50,315 bases of DNA from Syntrophobacterales bacterium (GTDB lineage: Bacteria; Desulfobacterota; Desulfobaccia; Desulfobaccales; 0-14-0-80-60-11), in contig JALNYP010000005.1 in the NCBI GenBank assembly GCA_023229795.1, positions 38,549 through 88,863 on the forward strand, read 5' to 3'. This document shows positions 15,525 through 23,900 of the stretch, one piece after another. Both the position numbers and the translations under genes were made by a program. The notes under the pieces are model-generated. The model made no database searches and was not told the DNA's origin. It saw only the letters and a program-made list of their open reading frames with translations. Positions within the stretch are counted from its first letter, which is position 1. Each line of letters opens with the position of its first letter.

Positions 15525-17636
15525 ATGATTGCTGACAAAACCGACCCGTTGCTCCGCCTTGAGAGCCTGACCGTGCACTACGGCGCGGCCCAGGCGCTGT
15601 TCGGCATCGATTTGGCCGTGGGCCGGGGCCAGACCGTGGCCCTCGTGGGGGCCAACGGCGCGGGCAAGACCAGCCTGCTCAAGGCCATCATGGGCCTGGC
15701 GCCGCCGTCGGGGGGGCGTATCTGGCTGGATGACGTCGAAGTCACGGGTTTCGCCCCCGCGGCCATGGCGGCCCGAGGCGTGGCCCTGTGCCCCGAGGGC
15801 CGGGAAATGTTCGGGGACCTGACGGTCAAGGAAAACCTGGAGCTGGGGTCCCTGGCTTTAAGGATCAGCCGCCCGGAGCTGAGCCGGCGCCTGGAGGAAG
15901 TGTACGGCAGGTTTCCCCGCCTTAAAGAACGCACGACCCAGCGCACCAATACGCTTTCCGGCGGGGAGCAGCAGATGGTGGCCATGGGCCGGGCCCTGAT
16001 GGCCCAGCCCCGCCTGCTGCTCCTGGATGAGCCGTCCCTGGGGTTGGCGCCCCTGGTCACCGACGAGATTTTCGAGATCATCAAACAACTCACCCGGGCC
16101 GGGGTGACCATCCTGTTGGTGGAGCAAAACGCGGCCCGGGCCTTGACCGCCTCCCGCTTCGCCTACCTCATGGCCAACGGCCGCATCGTGGGCCAGGGGC
16201 AGAGCGAGGCCCTGCTGGTGGACCCGGAGTTGCGCCGGGCCTTCCTGGGGGCGGGTTCCGACCACAACCCGGCCGCGTCCCGTTTGGGCGCGGCGGGCCT
16301 GACCAATATCAGACTGGAGAAGCCGAACTTGAGCAAGCAGACCTTTATGCCATCTTTTAAGACCACAGACGAACTCAAAGCGCGCCAACTGGCGGGCCTG
16401 AAATGGACGGTGCGCCACGCCTACGAGGGCTCCAGCTTTTACCGGGCCCGGCTGGACGAGGCGGGGATCGCGCCCGGCGGCATCAACTCCATGGAAGATT
16501 TGCGCCGGCTGCCCCTGACCACCGGGGAAGATTTGCGGGAGGGCTACCCCTTCCCGTTCCGATCGGTGCCCTATGAGCAGATCGTGCGCATCCACGCCAG
16601 TTCCGGCACCACCGGCAAACGTAAGATTCTGTGCTATACGGCCAAGGACGTGGCCGACTGGCGGCATTTCTTCGCCCGCTGCTACGAGATGGCCGGGGTC
16701 ACCCCCCTGGACCGGGTGCAGATCGCGGTGGGCTACGGCGTCTGGACCGCGGGGGTGGGTTTCCAAGCGGGCTGCGAAGAGTTGGGGGCCATGGCCGTGC
16801 CCGTGGGGCCGGGGAACGTGGATTTGCACTGCGAGTTCCTGGTGGACCTGCAAAGCACGGTGTTGTGCTGCACCGCGTCCATGGGACTGTTAATGGCCGA
16901 AGAGGTCAATAAGCGAGGCATCTCCGATAAGATCAACCTGAAGAAGATCATTTATGGGTCCGAGCGCTCCAGCGTGTCCATGCGCCGGAAGATTTCCGAG
17001 CTCTTCGGGGGCGTGGAACTCTTCGACATTCCGGGGATGACCGAACTTTACGGGCCGGGTACCGGGATCGAGTGTCCGGATCACGACTGCATCCACTATT
17101 GGGCCGACTATTACATCCTGGAGATCCTGGACCCCGAGACCCTGGCGCCGGTGGCCGACGGCGAGTGGGGGGAGATGGTGGTCACCACCTTGAGCAAGGA
17201 GGCGGCGCCGCTGATCCGCTACCGCACCCGGGACATCACCCGCATCATTCCCGGCCCCTGCACCTGCGGCAGCCTGCTGCCCCGGCACTCCCGCCTCAGC
17301 GGCCGCACCGACGACATGTTCAAGTTCAGGGCGGTGAATATCTATCCGGCCAGTGTGGACCGCATCCTCTCGGAGGTGCCGGGCCTGGGCTCCGAATACC
17401 AGATTCACCTGACCCGGGACGAGCACGGCCGGGACTCTATGCTCCTCAAGGTGGAGCGGGGCGAAGGGGTGGAGGCGGGCCGCCGCGATGAGTTGGGCCG
17501 GGAAGTCCGTTATGTGGTCAAGCACCGCCTCATGGTCACTCCAGAAGTGGAGGTGGTGGACTACGGCTCACTGCCGCGCTCGGAGCGCAAGAGCCAGCGG
17601 GTTTTTGATACCCGGATTACGGATTCGGTGGTTTAA
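15525..17636 (+). CDS. Fusion: LivF-type ABC ATPase with PaaK-type acyl-CoA ligase
   Basis: 703 residues in one frame. Residues 1-238 are a complete branched-chain amino-acid transporter ATPase (LivF): Walker A GANGAGKT near 43, signature TLSGGEQQMVAMGRAL near 143 and Walker B LLLLDEPSLGLAP near 166. A linker (about 240-285) leads to a phenylacetate-CoA-ligase-like AMP-forming enzyme: LKWTVRHAYEGSSFYRARLDEAGI near 288, AMP-binding IHASSGTTGKRKI near 357, GMTELYGPG near 505 and RTDDMFKFRAVNIYP near 594. Such enzymes activate aryl or acyl acids with CoA. ATG 16347 inside has no Shine-Dalgarno, so two separate genes are unlikely. Import and CoA activation may be coupled. LivG/H/M are not nearby; a LivK-type protein is at 19129. 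Confidence 0.88.
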   Translation: MIADKTDPLLRLESLTVHYGAAQALFGIDLAVGRGQTVALVGANGAGKTSLLKAIMGLAPPSGGRIWLDDVEVTGFAPAAMAARGVALCPEGREMFGDLTVKENLELGSLALRISRPELSRRLEEVYGRFPRLKERTTQRTNTLSGGEQQMVAMGRALMAQPRLLLLDEPSLGLAPLVTDEIFEIIKQLTRAGVTILLVEQNAARALTASRFAYLMANGRIVGQGQSEALLVDPELRRAFLGAGSDHNPAASRLGAAGLTNIRLEKPNLSKQTFMPSFKTTDELKARQLAGLKWTVRHAYEGSSFYRARLDEAGIAPGGINSMEDLRRLPLTTGEDLREGYPFPFRSVPYEQIVRIHASSGTTGKRKILCYTAKDVADWRHFFARCYEMAGVTPLDRVQIAVGYGVWTAGVGFQAGCEELGAMAVPVGPGNVDLHCEFLVDLQSTVLCCTASMGLLMAEEVNKRGISDKINLKKIIYGSERSSVSMRRKISELFGGVELFDIPGMTELYGPGTGIECPDHDCIHYWADYYILEILDPETLAPVADGEWGEMVVTTLSKEAAPLIRYRTRDITRIIPGPCTCGSLLPRHSRLSGRTDDMFKFRAVNIYPASVDRILSEVPGLGSEYQIHLTRDEHGRDSMLLKVERGEGVEAGRRDELGREVRYVVKHRLMVTPEVEVVDYGSLPRSERKSQRVFDTRITDSVV

Positions 17637-17650
17637 AGGAGGTCTCGGCT

Positions 17651-17692
17651 ATGGAAACGGCTACCATCGTCCTGGCCGGGCGGAAGGTGTGA
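17651..17692 (+). pseudogene. Truncated cistron start after the LivF-PaaK gene
   Basis: An almost perfect Shine-Dalgarno (AAAGGAGG, 17636-17643) precedes ATG 17651, but the frame stops after 13 codons (METATIVLAGRKV). Either a leader peptide, or the start of a former third gene whose remainder was deleted. The following sequence does not extend it in another frame in a recognisable way. Confidence 0.35.
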
Positions 17693-17781
17693 AGGTTAGC
17701 TGCCTTCGAAGGATGAAATGAGGGAAGGCCCCAGGGATAAAGCGGCGAAGTCCAGGCTGCCCCAGACCCGCTCAAAAAGAA

Positions 17782-17844
17782 CAGGCTGTTGAAAACCAGG
17801 TTTTATGGTCATCGGGGAAGTGGGCCTGGTTTTGCAACAGCCTG
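17782..17844. repeat. Long hairpin with AGGCTGTTGAAAA arms
   Basis: CAGGCTGTTGAAAACCAGG (17782-17800) pairs with CCTGGTTTTGCAACAGCCTG (17825-17844) with one bulge. It lies between convergent genes and could act as a bidirectional terminator. The same TTTTCAACAGCC word recurs at 46530. Confidence 0.65.
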
Positions 17845-17853
17845 CAAGCGTTA

Positions 17854-18078
17854 TCAGCGGGGTTTCTGGGCCTGGTCGTAAATGAAGCCGGCCAGCAACC
17901 CCGCGCCCCCTCCGGCGGCTGCCCCCAAAGCGGCGGAACCGGCCAAGGCCCCAATCACCGCGCCGCTGCCGGCGCCGATGGCTCCACCGCTCAAGACCCG
18001 CTGCTGCGTGGTGGACATGTTGGCACATCCGGCCACCGCTAAAAAGGCTACCAGAATAATCGTGATCGTTCTCTGCAT
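17854..18078 (-). CDS. Small glycine-zipper lipoprotein
   Basis: 74 residues from ATG 18078. Residues 1-17 (MQRTITIILVAFLAVAGC) form a lipoprotein signal with lipobox VAGC. The mature part has SGGAIGAGSGAVIGALAGSAALGAAAGGGAGL, a glycine-zipper helix hairpin (long run given here in two familiar blocks: GAIGAGSGAVIGALAG near 31 and GAAAGGGAGLLAG near 50). Such proteins sit in the outer membrane of many Gram-negatives. The longer frame to 18312 has no signal peptide and is disfavoured. Confidence 0.8.
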   Translation of the reverse strand: MQRTITIILVAFLAVAGCANMSTTQQRVLSGGAIGAGSGAVIGALAGSAALGAAAGGGAGLLAGFIYDQAQKPR

Positions 18079-18317
18079 GGGCGGTCCCGGTTGATTGATG
18101 CCCTCCTGGTTCTTCCAGGGGGGCGGTAAGGGTGAAGTTTGATGCCATCGATCTTTTGGCATACGATAGCTTGAGTACGGCGGCAAATCCATAAGCAGGG
18201 TGACTATTTTCCTATGATCATTCTGACCACATCCAAAGGAGACTCGAGGGGAGGTTGCTTTCCGGATTTTGACCATTACCGTTAATCCAGAGTCTTTGAG
18301 GATGGAGGGCAAAGGTC

Positions 18318-19034
18318 ATGGTCGCTGAACAATATGTCTGCACCGTATGCGGCTTCAACATGGTGGGGTATCATCCCGCGCACTGCCCGTTCTGCGGGGC
18401 GCCGCCAGAAAAATTTCTGACCTGGCAAGAGTGCGCGGCCCGGCACCACGTGGAGGGCACCCGGGTAACGGATCGGGTTACGCGGCTCAACTCCGTGCCG
18501 CGGCTGGGTTTCGAGCACGCCGCCTACCGCATCGAAACGCCGGGAAAGACGTGGTGGATCGATTGCCCGTCGTGTTTTGACCGGAGACTTCAGGTTGCAG
18601 AGAGCATCACTTTTACCCACCACCATTTCCTGGGGGCCTCCAATCAATACCGGGAGCTGTTTGGGGCCCAGGTGAGGATTCACCACCTGGACTCCGGGCA
18701 TGAACTCTGCAGTGCCTTTACCTTCGACCAGCCGTTTGAGGCCGACTTTACTGCCGACGGCCTCGAAGCCCATCATATCGGCGGCCATACGCCGGGGTTC
18801 ACGGCGTACCTAGGCTTTGACTGCCTGTTCATCTGCGACTACGTGCTCTTCCGGGGCGAGCAGATGATCTACAATCCCTTCGGCCCGGCGGGCGACACCC
18901 TGGCCGGAGGCGAGCGCCTCAAGAAAATCCTCCACGGCCGCCAGTTCACCCACGTCTGCGGGGTCAACTACGTCATGGACTATGGGGACTGGCTGGAACA
19001 GTTCAACCACGGCCCGACGTATGCGGGGTATTGA
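18318..19034 (+). CDS. Rubredoxin-like/metallo-beta-lactamase-fold protein
   Basis: 238 residues. N-terminal metal ribbon CTVCGFNMVGYHPAHCPFCG (residues 8-27, CxxC-x13-CxxC) like the rubredoxin-type domain of rubrerythrin. The remainder is an MBL-fold hydrolase: FTHHHFLGASNQYREL near 100, HHIGGHTPGFTAYLGFDCLFICDYVLF near 152-180. In the first motif the family normally reads HxHxDH; here it is HHHFLG, so the aspartate is missing. Metal site therefore altered or different. Could be a redox or flavodiiron-related enzyme, but no flavodoxin domain is present. GGAGGGCAAAGG precedes ATG. Confidence 0.82.
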   Translation: MVAEQYVCTVCGFNMVGYHPAHCPFCGAPPEKFLTWQECAARHHVEGTRVTDRVTRLNSVPRLGFEHAAYRIETPGKTWWIDCPSCFDRRLQVAESITFTHHHFLGASNQYRELFGAQVRIHHLDSGHELCSAFTFDQPFEADFTADGLEAHHIGGHTPGFTAYLGFDCLFICDYVLFRGEQMIYNPFGPAGDTLAGGERLKKILHGRQFTHVCGVNYVMDYGDWLEQFNHGPTYAGY

Positions 19035-19128
19035 GAGCAATAATTGAATAAAATCCGATTTTTCGGTTGACATCCCGGTCTAAATTAGACCATCTAGGTT
19101 GCATATTCTTGAAGGAGGACGGAGCGTT

Positions 19129-20301
19129 ATGAAGAGCGTATTATTACGGGTTTTGATAGCCGCGTCCCTGGTGGCGATGGTGCATGGCGGCGCCCAGGCT
19201 GCGGACCAGAAGCAACCCATCAAGATAGGGGCGTTCTTTGCCCTGTCAGGGCCTGCTGCGCCCATCGGCACCCCCACCAAGCTGGTGGCGGAGATGGCGG
19301 TGGACCAGATCAACAAGGGCGGGGGCATCAACGGCCGACCTCTGGAGCTGATTATCGGCGACACCGAGAGCGATCCGGCCAAGGCGGCCACCATCGCCAA
19401 GAAGTTCATCTTCGCGGACAAAGTAGCGGCCATCATCGGACCCACCTCTACCGGGGAAGGCATGCAGGTGAAGAAGATCGTGGAAGAAGCCGGCATCCCC
19501 ATCTTCATGACCGTGGGGGGCGATCCGCCGATCATGCAGCAGACCGGGCCCTTCACCTATATCTTCAAATCGCCCCAGCGCTCTTCCACCGCGGTGACCA
19601 AGCTCTTCGAGTATCTGAAGGCGAACAACTTGACCAAGGTGGCCATGCTCACTGCGTCCGACCCGTTTGGCAAGGACGGGGCCATTTGGCTGGAAAAGCT
19701 GGCTCCGAACTACGGCATCACTTTTGTGGCCAAGGAGTCTTTCGGTCCCAAAGACACGGACATGACCCCCCAGCTTACCAAAATCAAGAATACCAATCCC
19801 CAGGCCATCATCTGCTGGACCATCGGGCCGGCGGGCGCCATTGTGGCCAAAAACAAGGCCCAACTGGGGATTACCATCCCCTTGTTTCAGTGTCACGGCC
19901 AGCCGGGACCGGAATATATTCAACTGGCCGGAAAGGCCTCCGAGGGCGACCGCATGCCCTCCACCAAACTGATGGTGGCGGACGAGTTGTCGGATAAAGA
20001 TCCCCAGAAGAAGGTCATCCAGAACTTCATCCACCTCTATAAAGACGTCTATCACTACGATAAGCAGTTCCCCATCAATACCCATTCCGGCTACGCCTGG
20101 GACGCCATCACCATCGTGGCCGACGGCCTCCGGAAGGCGGGCACGGACCCCAAGGCCCTGCGGGCCGCCATCGAAGGGACCCGGGGCTATGTGGGGATTT
20201 CCGGGATCTATAACCTGACCCCCGAAGATCACAACGGCCTGGGACCGGATTCCATGGTCATCGTCCAGGTCAAGGACGGCAAGTTCGTGCTGGCCAAATA
20301 A
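19129..20301 (+). CDS. LivK-type periplasmic substrate-binding protein
   Basis: 390 residues from ATG 19129, which has GGAGG ten bases upstream; the longer frame from 19099 lacks a site. Signal peptide MKSVLLRVLIAASLVAMVHG with cleavage after AQA near residue 25. The mature part begins IKIGAFFALSGPAAPIGTP and has the type I binding-protein pattern of branched-chain amino-acid or amide receptors: GGINGRPLELIIGDTESDP near 73, IIGPTSTGEGM near 102 and SGYAWDAITIVADGL near 320. It likely delivers ligand to the transporter whose ATPase is fused to PaaK upstream. Ligand unknown; an aromatic or acyl acid would fit the fusion. Confidence 0.88.
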   Translation: MKSVLLRVLIAASLVAMVHGGAQAADQKQPIKIGAFFALSGPAAPIGTPTKLVAEMAVDQINKGGGINGRPLELIIGDTESDPAKAATIAKKFIFADKVAAIIGPTSTGEGMQVKKIVEEAGIPIFMTVGGDPPIMQQTGPFTYIFKSPQRSSTAVTKLFEYLKANNLTKVAMLTASDPFGKDGAIWLEKLAPNYGITFVAKESFGPKDTDMTPQLTKIKNTNPQAIICWTIGPAGAIVAKNKAQLGITIPLFQCHGQPGPEYIQLAGKASEGDRMPSTKLMVADELSDKDPQKKVIQNFIHLYKDVYHYDKQFPINTHSGYAWDAITIVADGLRKAGTDPKALRAAIEGTRGYVGISGIYNLTPEDHNGLGPDSMVIVQVKDGKFVLAK

Positions 20302-20328
20302 CTATCGACTCAGCTTCTGACGTAGCGG

Positions 20329-20360
20329 AAAGAGGCCCGGCGGCTCGGGCCTCTTTCTAT
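20329..20360 (+). terminator. Rho-independent terminator after livK-type gene
   Basis: A perfect 11-base-pair stem (AAAGAGGCCCG at 20329-20339 with 20346-20356), a 6-base loop and a pyrimidine tail TTTCTAT. Confidence 0.88.
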
Positions 20361-20400
20361 TAAGAATCGGGGTCAGAGAAGCGGTTCTTGAGGGAGAGAT

Positions 20401-20610
20401 ATGAAAATTCGCAGATGCGGCTGGTACCTCCGGCTCCTCCGCCTGGGGCTGGCCATGGCCCTGATGGGGTGCGCCACCACCAGCGATGAGGACGTGAAAC
20501 GCCTCGATAGCAGGATCAATCACCATATCGGCCTTGAGTTGCCCAGTAATACGGATGACTGGAATAACACTGATCTGGGTTTATGGATGACGATGCAGGG
20601 TGGCGGGTAA
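20401..20610 (+). CDS. Small lipoprotein, unknown function
   Basis: 69 residues. The start follows GAGGGAGAGAT. Signal of about 22 residues with lipobox LMGC (GLAMALMGCATT), then a polar tail DVKRLDSRINHHIGLELPSN. No known domain. It ends 312 bases before the alpha-2-macroglobulin gene. Confidence 0.7.
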   Translation: MKIRRCGWYLRLLRLGLAMALMGCATTSDEDVKRLDSRINHHIGLELPSNTDDWNNTDLGLWMTMQGGG

Positions 20611-20922
20611 GGCCAGCCTGGCCCCCCAGTGCCTTCCGTTCCCGGCCGTTAGTGTTTTTCCATAATTTGCGGGTGGGGCCAAGGCCCATGAAGGAATTTC
20701 GTGCTCCCGCCATCCTCGTATCTCTCCTTGACGCGCCCCTCGTCTTGTTTATCTTTAGCCCACATACCGGCTTTTCATGCTAAAGTGAGACGCTGGCTGC
20801 CCCGGCCATGATGCTCATGCTTCCATCCGTTAATGCCGATTAATCCGGGGAGCCCCGAAGGACGCAATTACTACCGCGGCGGCTTCCTCTTACGGTCTGA
20901 CCCCCATTGCAGGGAGGGTGAC
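20611..20922. other. Gene-free leader region of the alpha-2-macroglobulin gene
   Basis: No supported gene. It contains a candidate promoter, TTGACG (20728-20733), 16 bases, TATCTT (20750-20755), giving a leader of about 160 bases. Short frames here are GC-driven and lack ribosome-binding sites. Confidence 0.4.
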
Positions 20923-23900
20923 ATGAAGACTCCTTCTGGCCCGAGATCCCCTTTTTATATTACCGTTGAGAACACGCGCCGCACCGGGGCTCTGGCCCCC
21001 AGGTTGGCCGTGCTGCTGATCTGGGCCCTGGCCTTGGGACTGCTGGCCCCGGCGGGATTGCTGGCCGCCCAGGAGCGGGTTAAGTCGCCCCCCGGCGCGG
21101 CCGCGCCCGGGTTCGACCCCAAAAAGCACTTTACCATCGAGAAGATCGAGCCGGATGCCGCCCAGGAAGAGCTCAGGATCAGGTTCAGCCAGCCCCTGGA
21201 CCCTGACCTGCTCAGGGGGAATCTGCGGCTGCTGCCCCGGGTCAAGATCGACTGGAACCGCACCACTACGAACCCCCAGGGGGTCCTGACCCTGCGAGGA
21301 GCCTTCCGCTACGGCACCGGCTACCTGGTGGTTCTGCCGGATAACCTGCGGGTGGGGAATAAAACCTACCTCCGGACGGTCAACTCCTTTTTCATGCCGG
21401 ATCGGCCGCCCAAAGTGGAATTTGTGGGGCCCCAGAGCGTTATCGAGCGGGACAGCCGGCAGTTGCTCCACGTCCGGGCCCAGAACGTCAACAATCTGAA
21501 ATTTGAAGGGATTCGGGTGCCGCCCCTGCTGTTGCCCCTGGCCCTGGCGGTGGAGAAGAACCCCGCTGACTGGGACCGGCTGTCCCAGGAGCTCAAATCC
21601 GGCGCCGAAGGGCTCAAGCCCCTCATGAGTGCCAACTTGGAACTGGACCACTTTCAAGCCCTGCCTCTGGACGAAAAGCAACTCTTTCCCGCCGCGGGAG
21701 AAAAGAACCAGCGCTGGGCCGTCTCTCTGCCCTTGAATTTCCGCCAGGGCAAGGAGAAAGGAGTTCTCGAACTCATCCGGGTCTATGATAACGAGGCCGG
21801 CAGCGCCGCGGCCACCCAGCCCCGGGTCTTCCAAATCACCAATCTGGGCCTGACCTATAAACGCGGCGACAACCAACTCCTCTTGTGGGTCACCTCCCTC
21901 AAGGCCGGCACCCCCATGGCCGGCGCCCGGGTCATCGGCTTTACCAAGGACATGGAGGTCTTCCCCCTGGGCCGCACCAACGCGGACGGCGTCCTGATGT
22001 TCGAAGACAAGGACCTTAAGGGGATAGCCCTCAAAAACCCGAACCAGCCGGCGCAGGTGCAGCGCCGGGTGGCCAAAGACGACCTGGTGCTGCTGATGGC
22101 CGGCACCCCCGACGATGTGGCCTTTATCCAGGTGCTGCCCCCGGGCAACCTCAAGCCCCAGGGTATCTGGCAGGTTAAAGTGGGCGAGAAAGTCCGCAAC
22201 CTCAAGGCCCAGGTCTTTACGGAACGGGGCGTTTACCGTCCCGGCGAGAAGATGTATTTCAAGGGCGTCGTGCGGGAATACGACCAGGGGCGCATTATCC
22301 CGCCCGTGGGGGAAGTCTGTTTCTTTGAGGTCCTCAGCCCCAAAGGTGAGCAGGTCTTCACCATGGAAGGCCGGACTTCGGATTTCGGCACCGCGGCCGG
22401 GGAGGTCCTGACTCAGAGTTACTGGCCCCTGGGGACCTACACCCTGAATATGACCTATGGCCCGGAAACCCCCGCGGAAACCGCCGCCCGCAAAAAGGGC
22501 CACACCGGAGAAGCAGAGGAAACGGCCGCGCCCAAGAACCAGGTGAGCGTCACCTTTCAATTGCAGGAATTCAAGCCGCCCCGCCACTTCGTGGGCATCG
22601 CGTTTGAGCGTTTCTCCAAGACCCTGAAAGATTACGTCAACCGGGGCGAGCAGCAGGCTCCCTTTGTCCGGATCAATCTCACGGGCTCCTACTATGCCGG
22701 CGGTCCGGTCAAACACGGCCAGGTGCGCTGGAAGATTTATCAGGCCAAGACCGATTATCAGGTCCCGGGCCAGGCTGACTTCACCTTCGGCTATGGCGGC
22801 GATGATCAGGGGGAATTGATCGAAAGCGGCCAGACCATTTTGGATGAAAATGGCCGGGCGTCCCTGGAGTTTCCCCTGGACCGCCAGATCATGGACGGGC
22901 AGCATGGTCTGTCGGTGGTGGCTACGGTCGTGGATTTCGACGGCCGGGCCGCTTCGGACACCCAGGCCTTTCAGGTGACCCCGGCCTTGCTGGTGGGCAT
23001 CAGCCGCCACCCGGATGAGGCCCGGGCTGACGAGGACCAGGTCCTCAAGGTGACGGTGGCCAAGTCCGACGGCAAGCGGATCAGGCGCGGGGCCGTCCAG
23101 GCCGAGATCCTGCAGAAGAGCTACACCTACGTGGCCAAACGCAACGAAGCCGGCGACCTCTATTGGGACGACCAGGAGGTCTGGCGCCGGACCGTGGCCA
23201 CTGATCTGACCCTGGAGAAAGGCACGGCCGCCTTCCGGTTCAACTTTGCCTGGGGGGGCCGCTACCTGGTGGCTTTTACCTACCGGGACGAGGCCGGCCG
23301 CAGCTTCACGTCGGCCACGGCCTTTGACGTCAGCGGCGAAAACTATGCCTACGAAAATCGGGAACTGCCCTACCAGCCCCTGTCCCTGGCCGCGGACCGG
23401 GCCGCGTATAAGCCGGGGGAAACGGCCCGGATCACGGCCCGGCCCCGGAGTCCGGTTTCCCGCTACCTGGTCACCCTGGAACAGAATGGGGTGCTGAAGT
23501 ACCAGGTCGTGGCCCCGAAAGGACCCGATGAAAATCTGGAAGTTGCCATCCGGCCCGAATACACCCCCAACGTCTACGTTTCGGTCCTGGGACTGACCCC
23601 CCGGGGCGAGTTCCCGGTGTACGCCGGCCACTACGACACCGAGGCCCCTAATTTTTACTGGGGCACCGTCAACCTGTCGGTGCGGCAGGAAGTCCAGGGC
23701 CTCAAGGTCCAGATCAGCCCGGCCGCCAAGGAACTCAAGTTTGAACCCGGGGATAAGGTGACCCTCGATTTCACCGTCCAGGGAGCCAAAGGCGAGGGGG
23801 TGGAAGCCGAGCTGGCTGTGGCCGTGGTGGATGAGGCCGTCCTGGCCCTCACCGGCTTCAAGACTCCCGCGCTCGACTCTTTGACCCGGTTTGACCGGCC

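Noticed and set aside
16347..17636. PaaK as a separate gene with its own start
   Set aside because: No ribosome-binding site before ATG 16347, and the LivF frame reads through without a stop.
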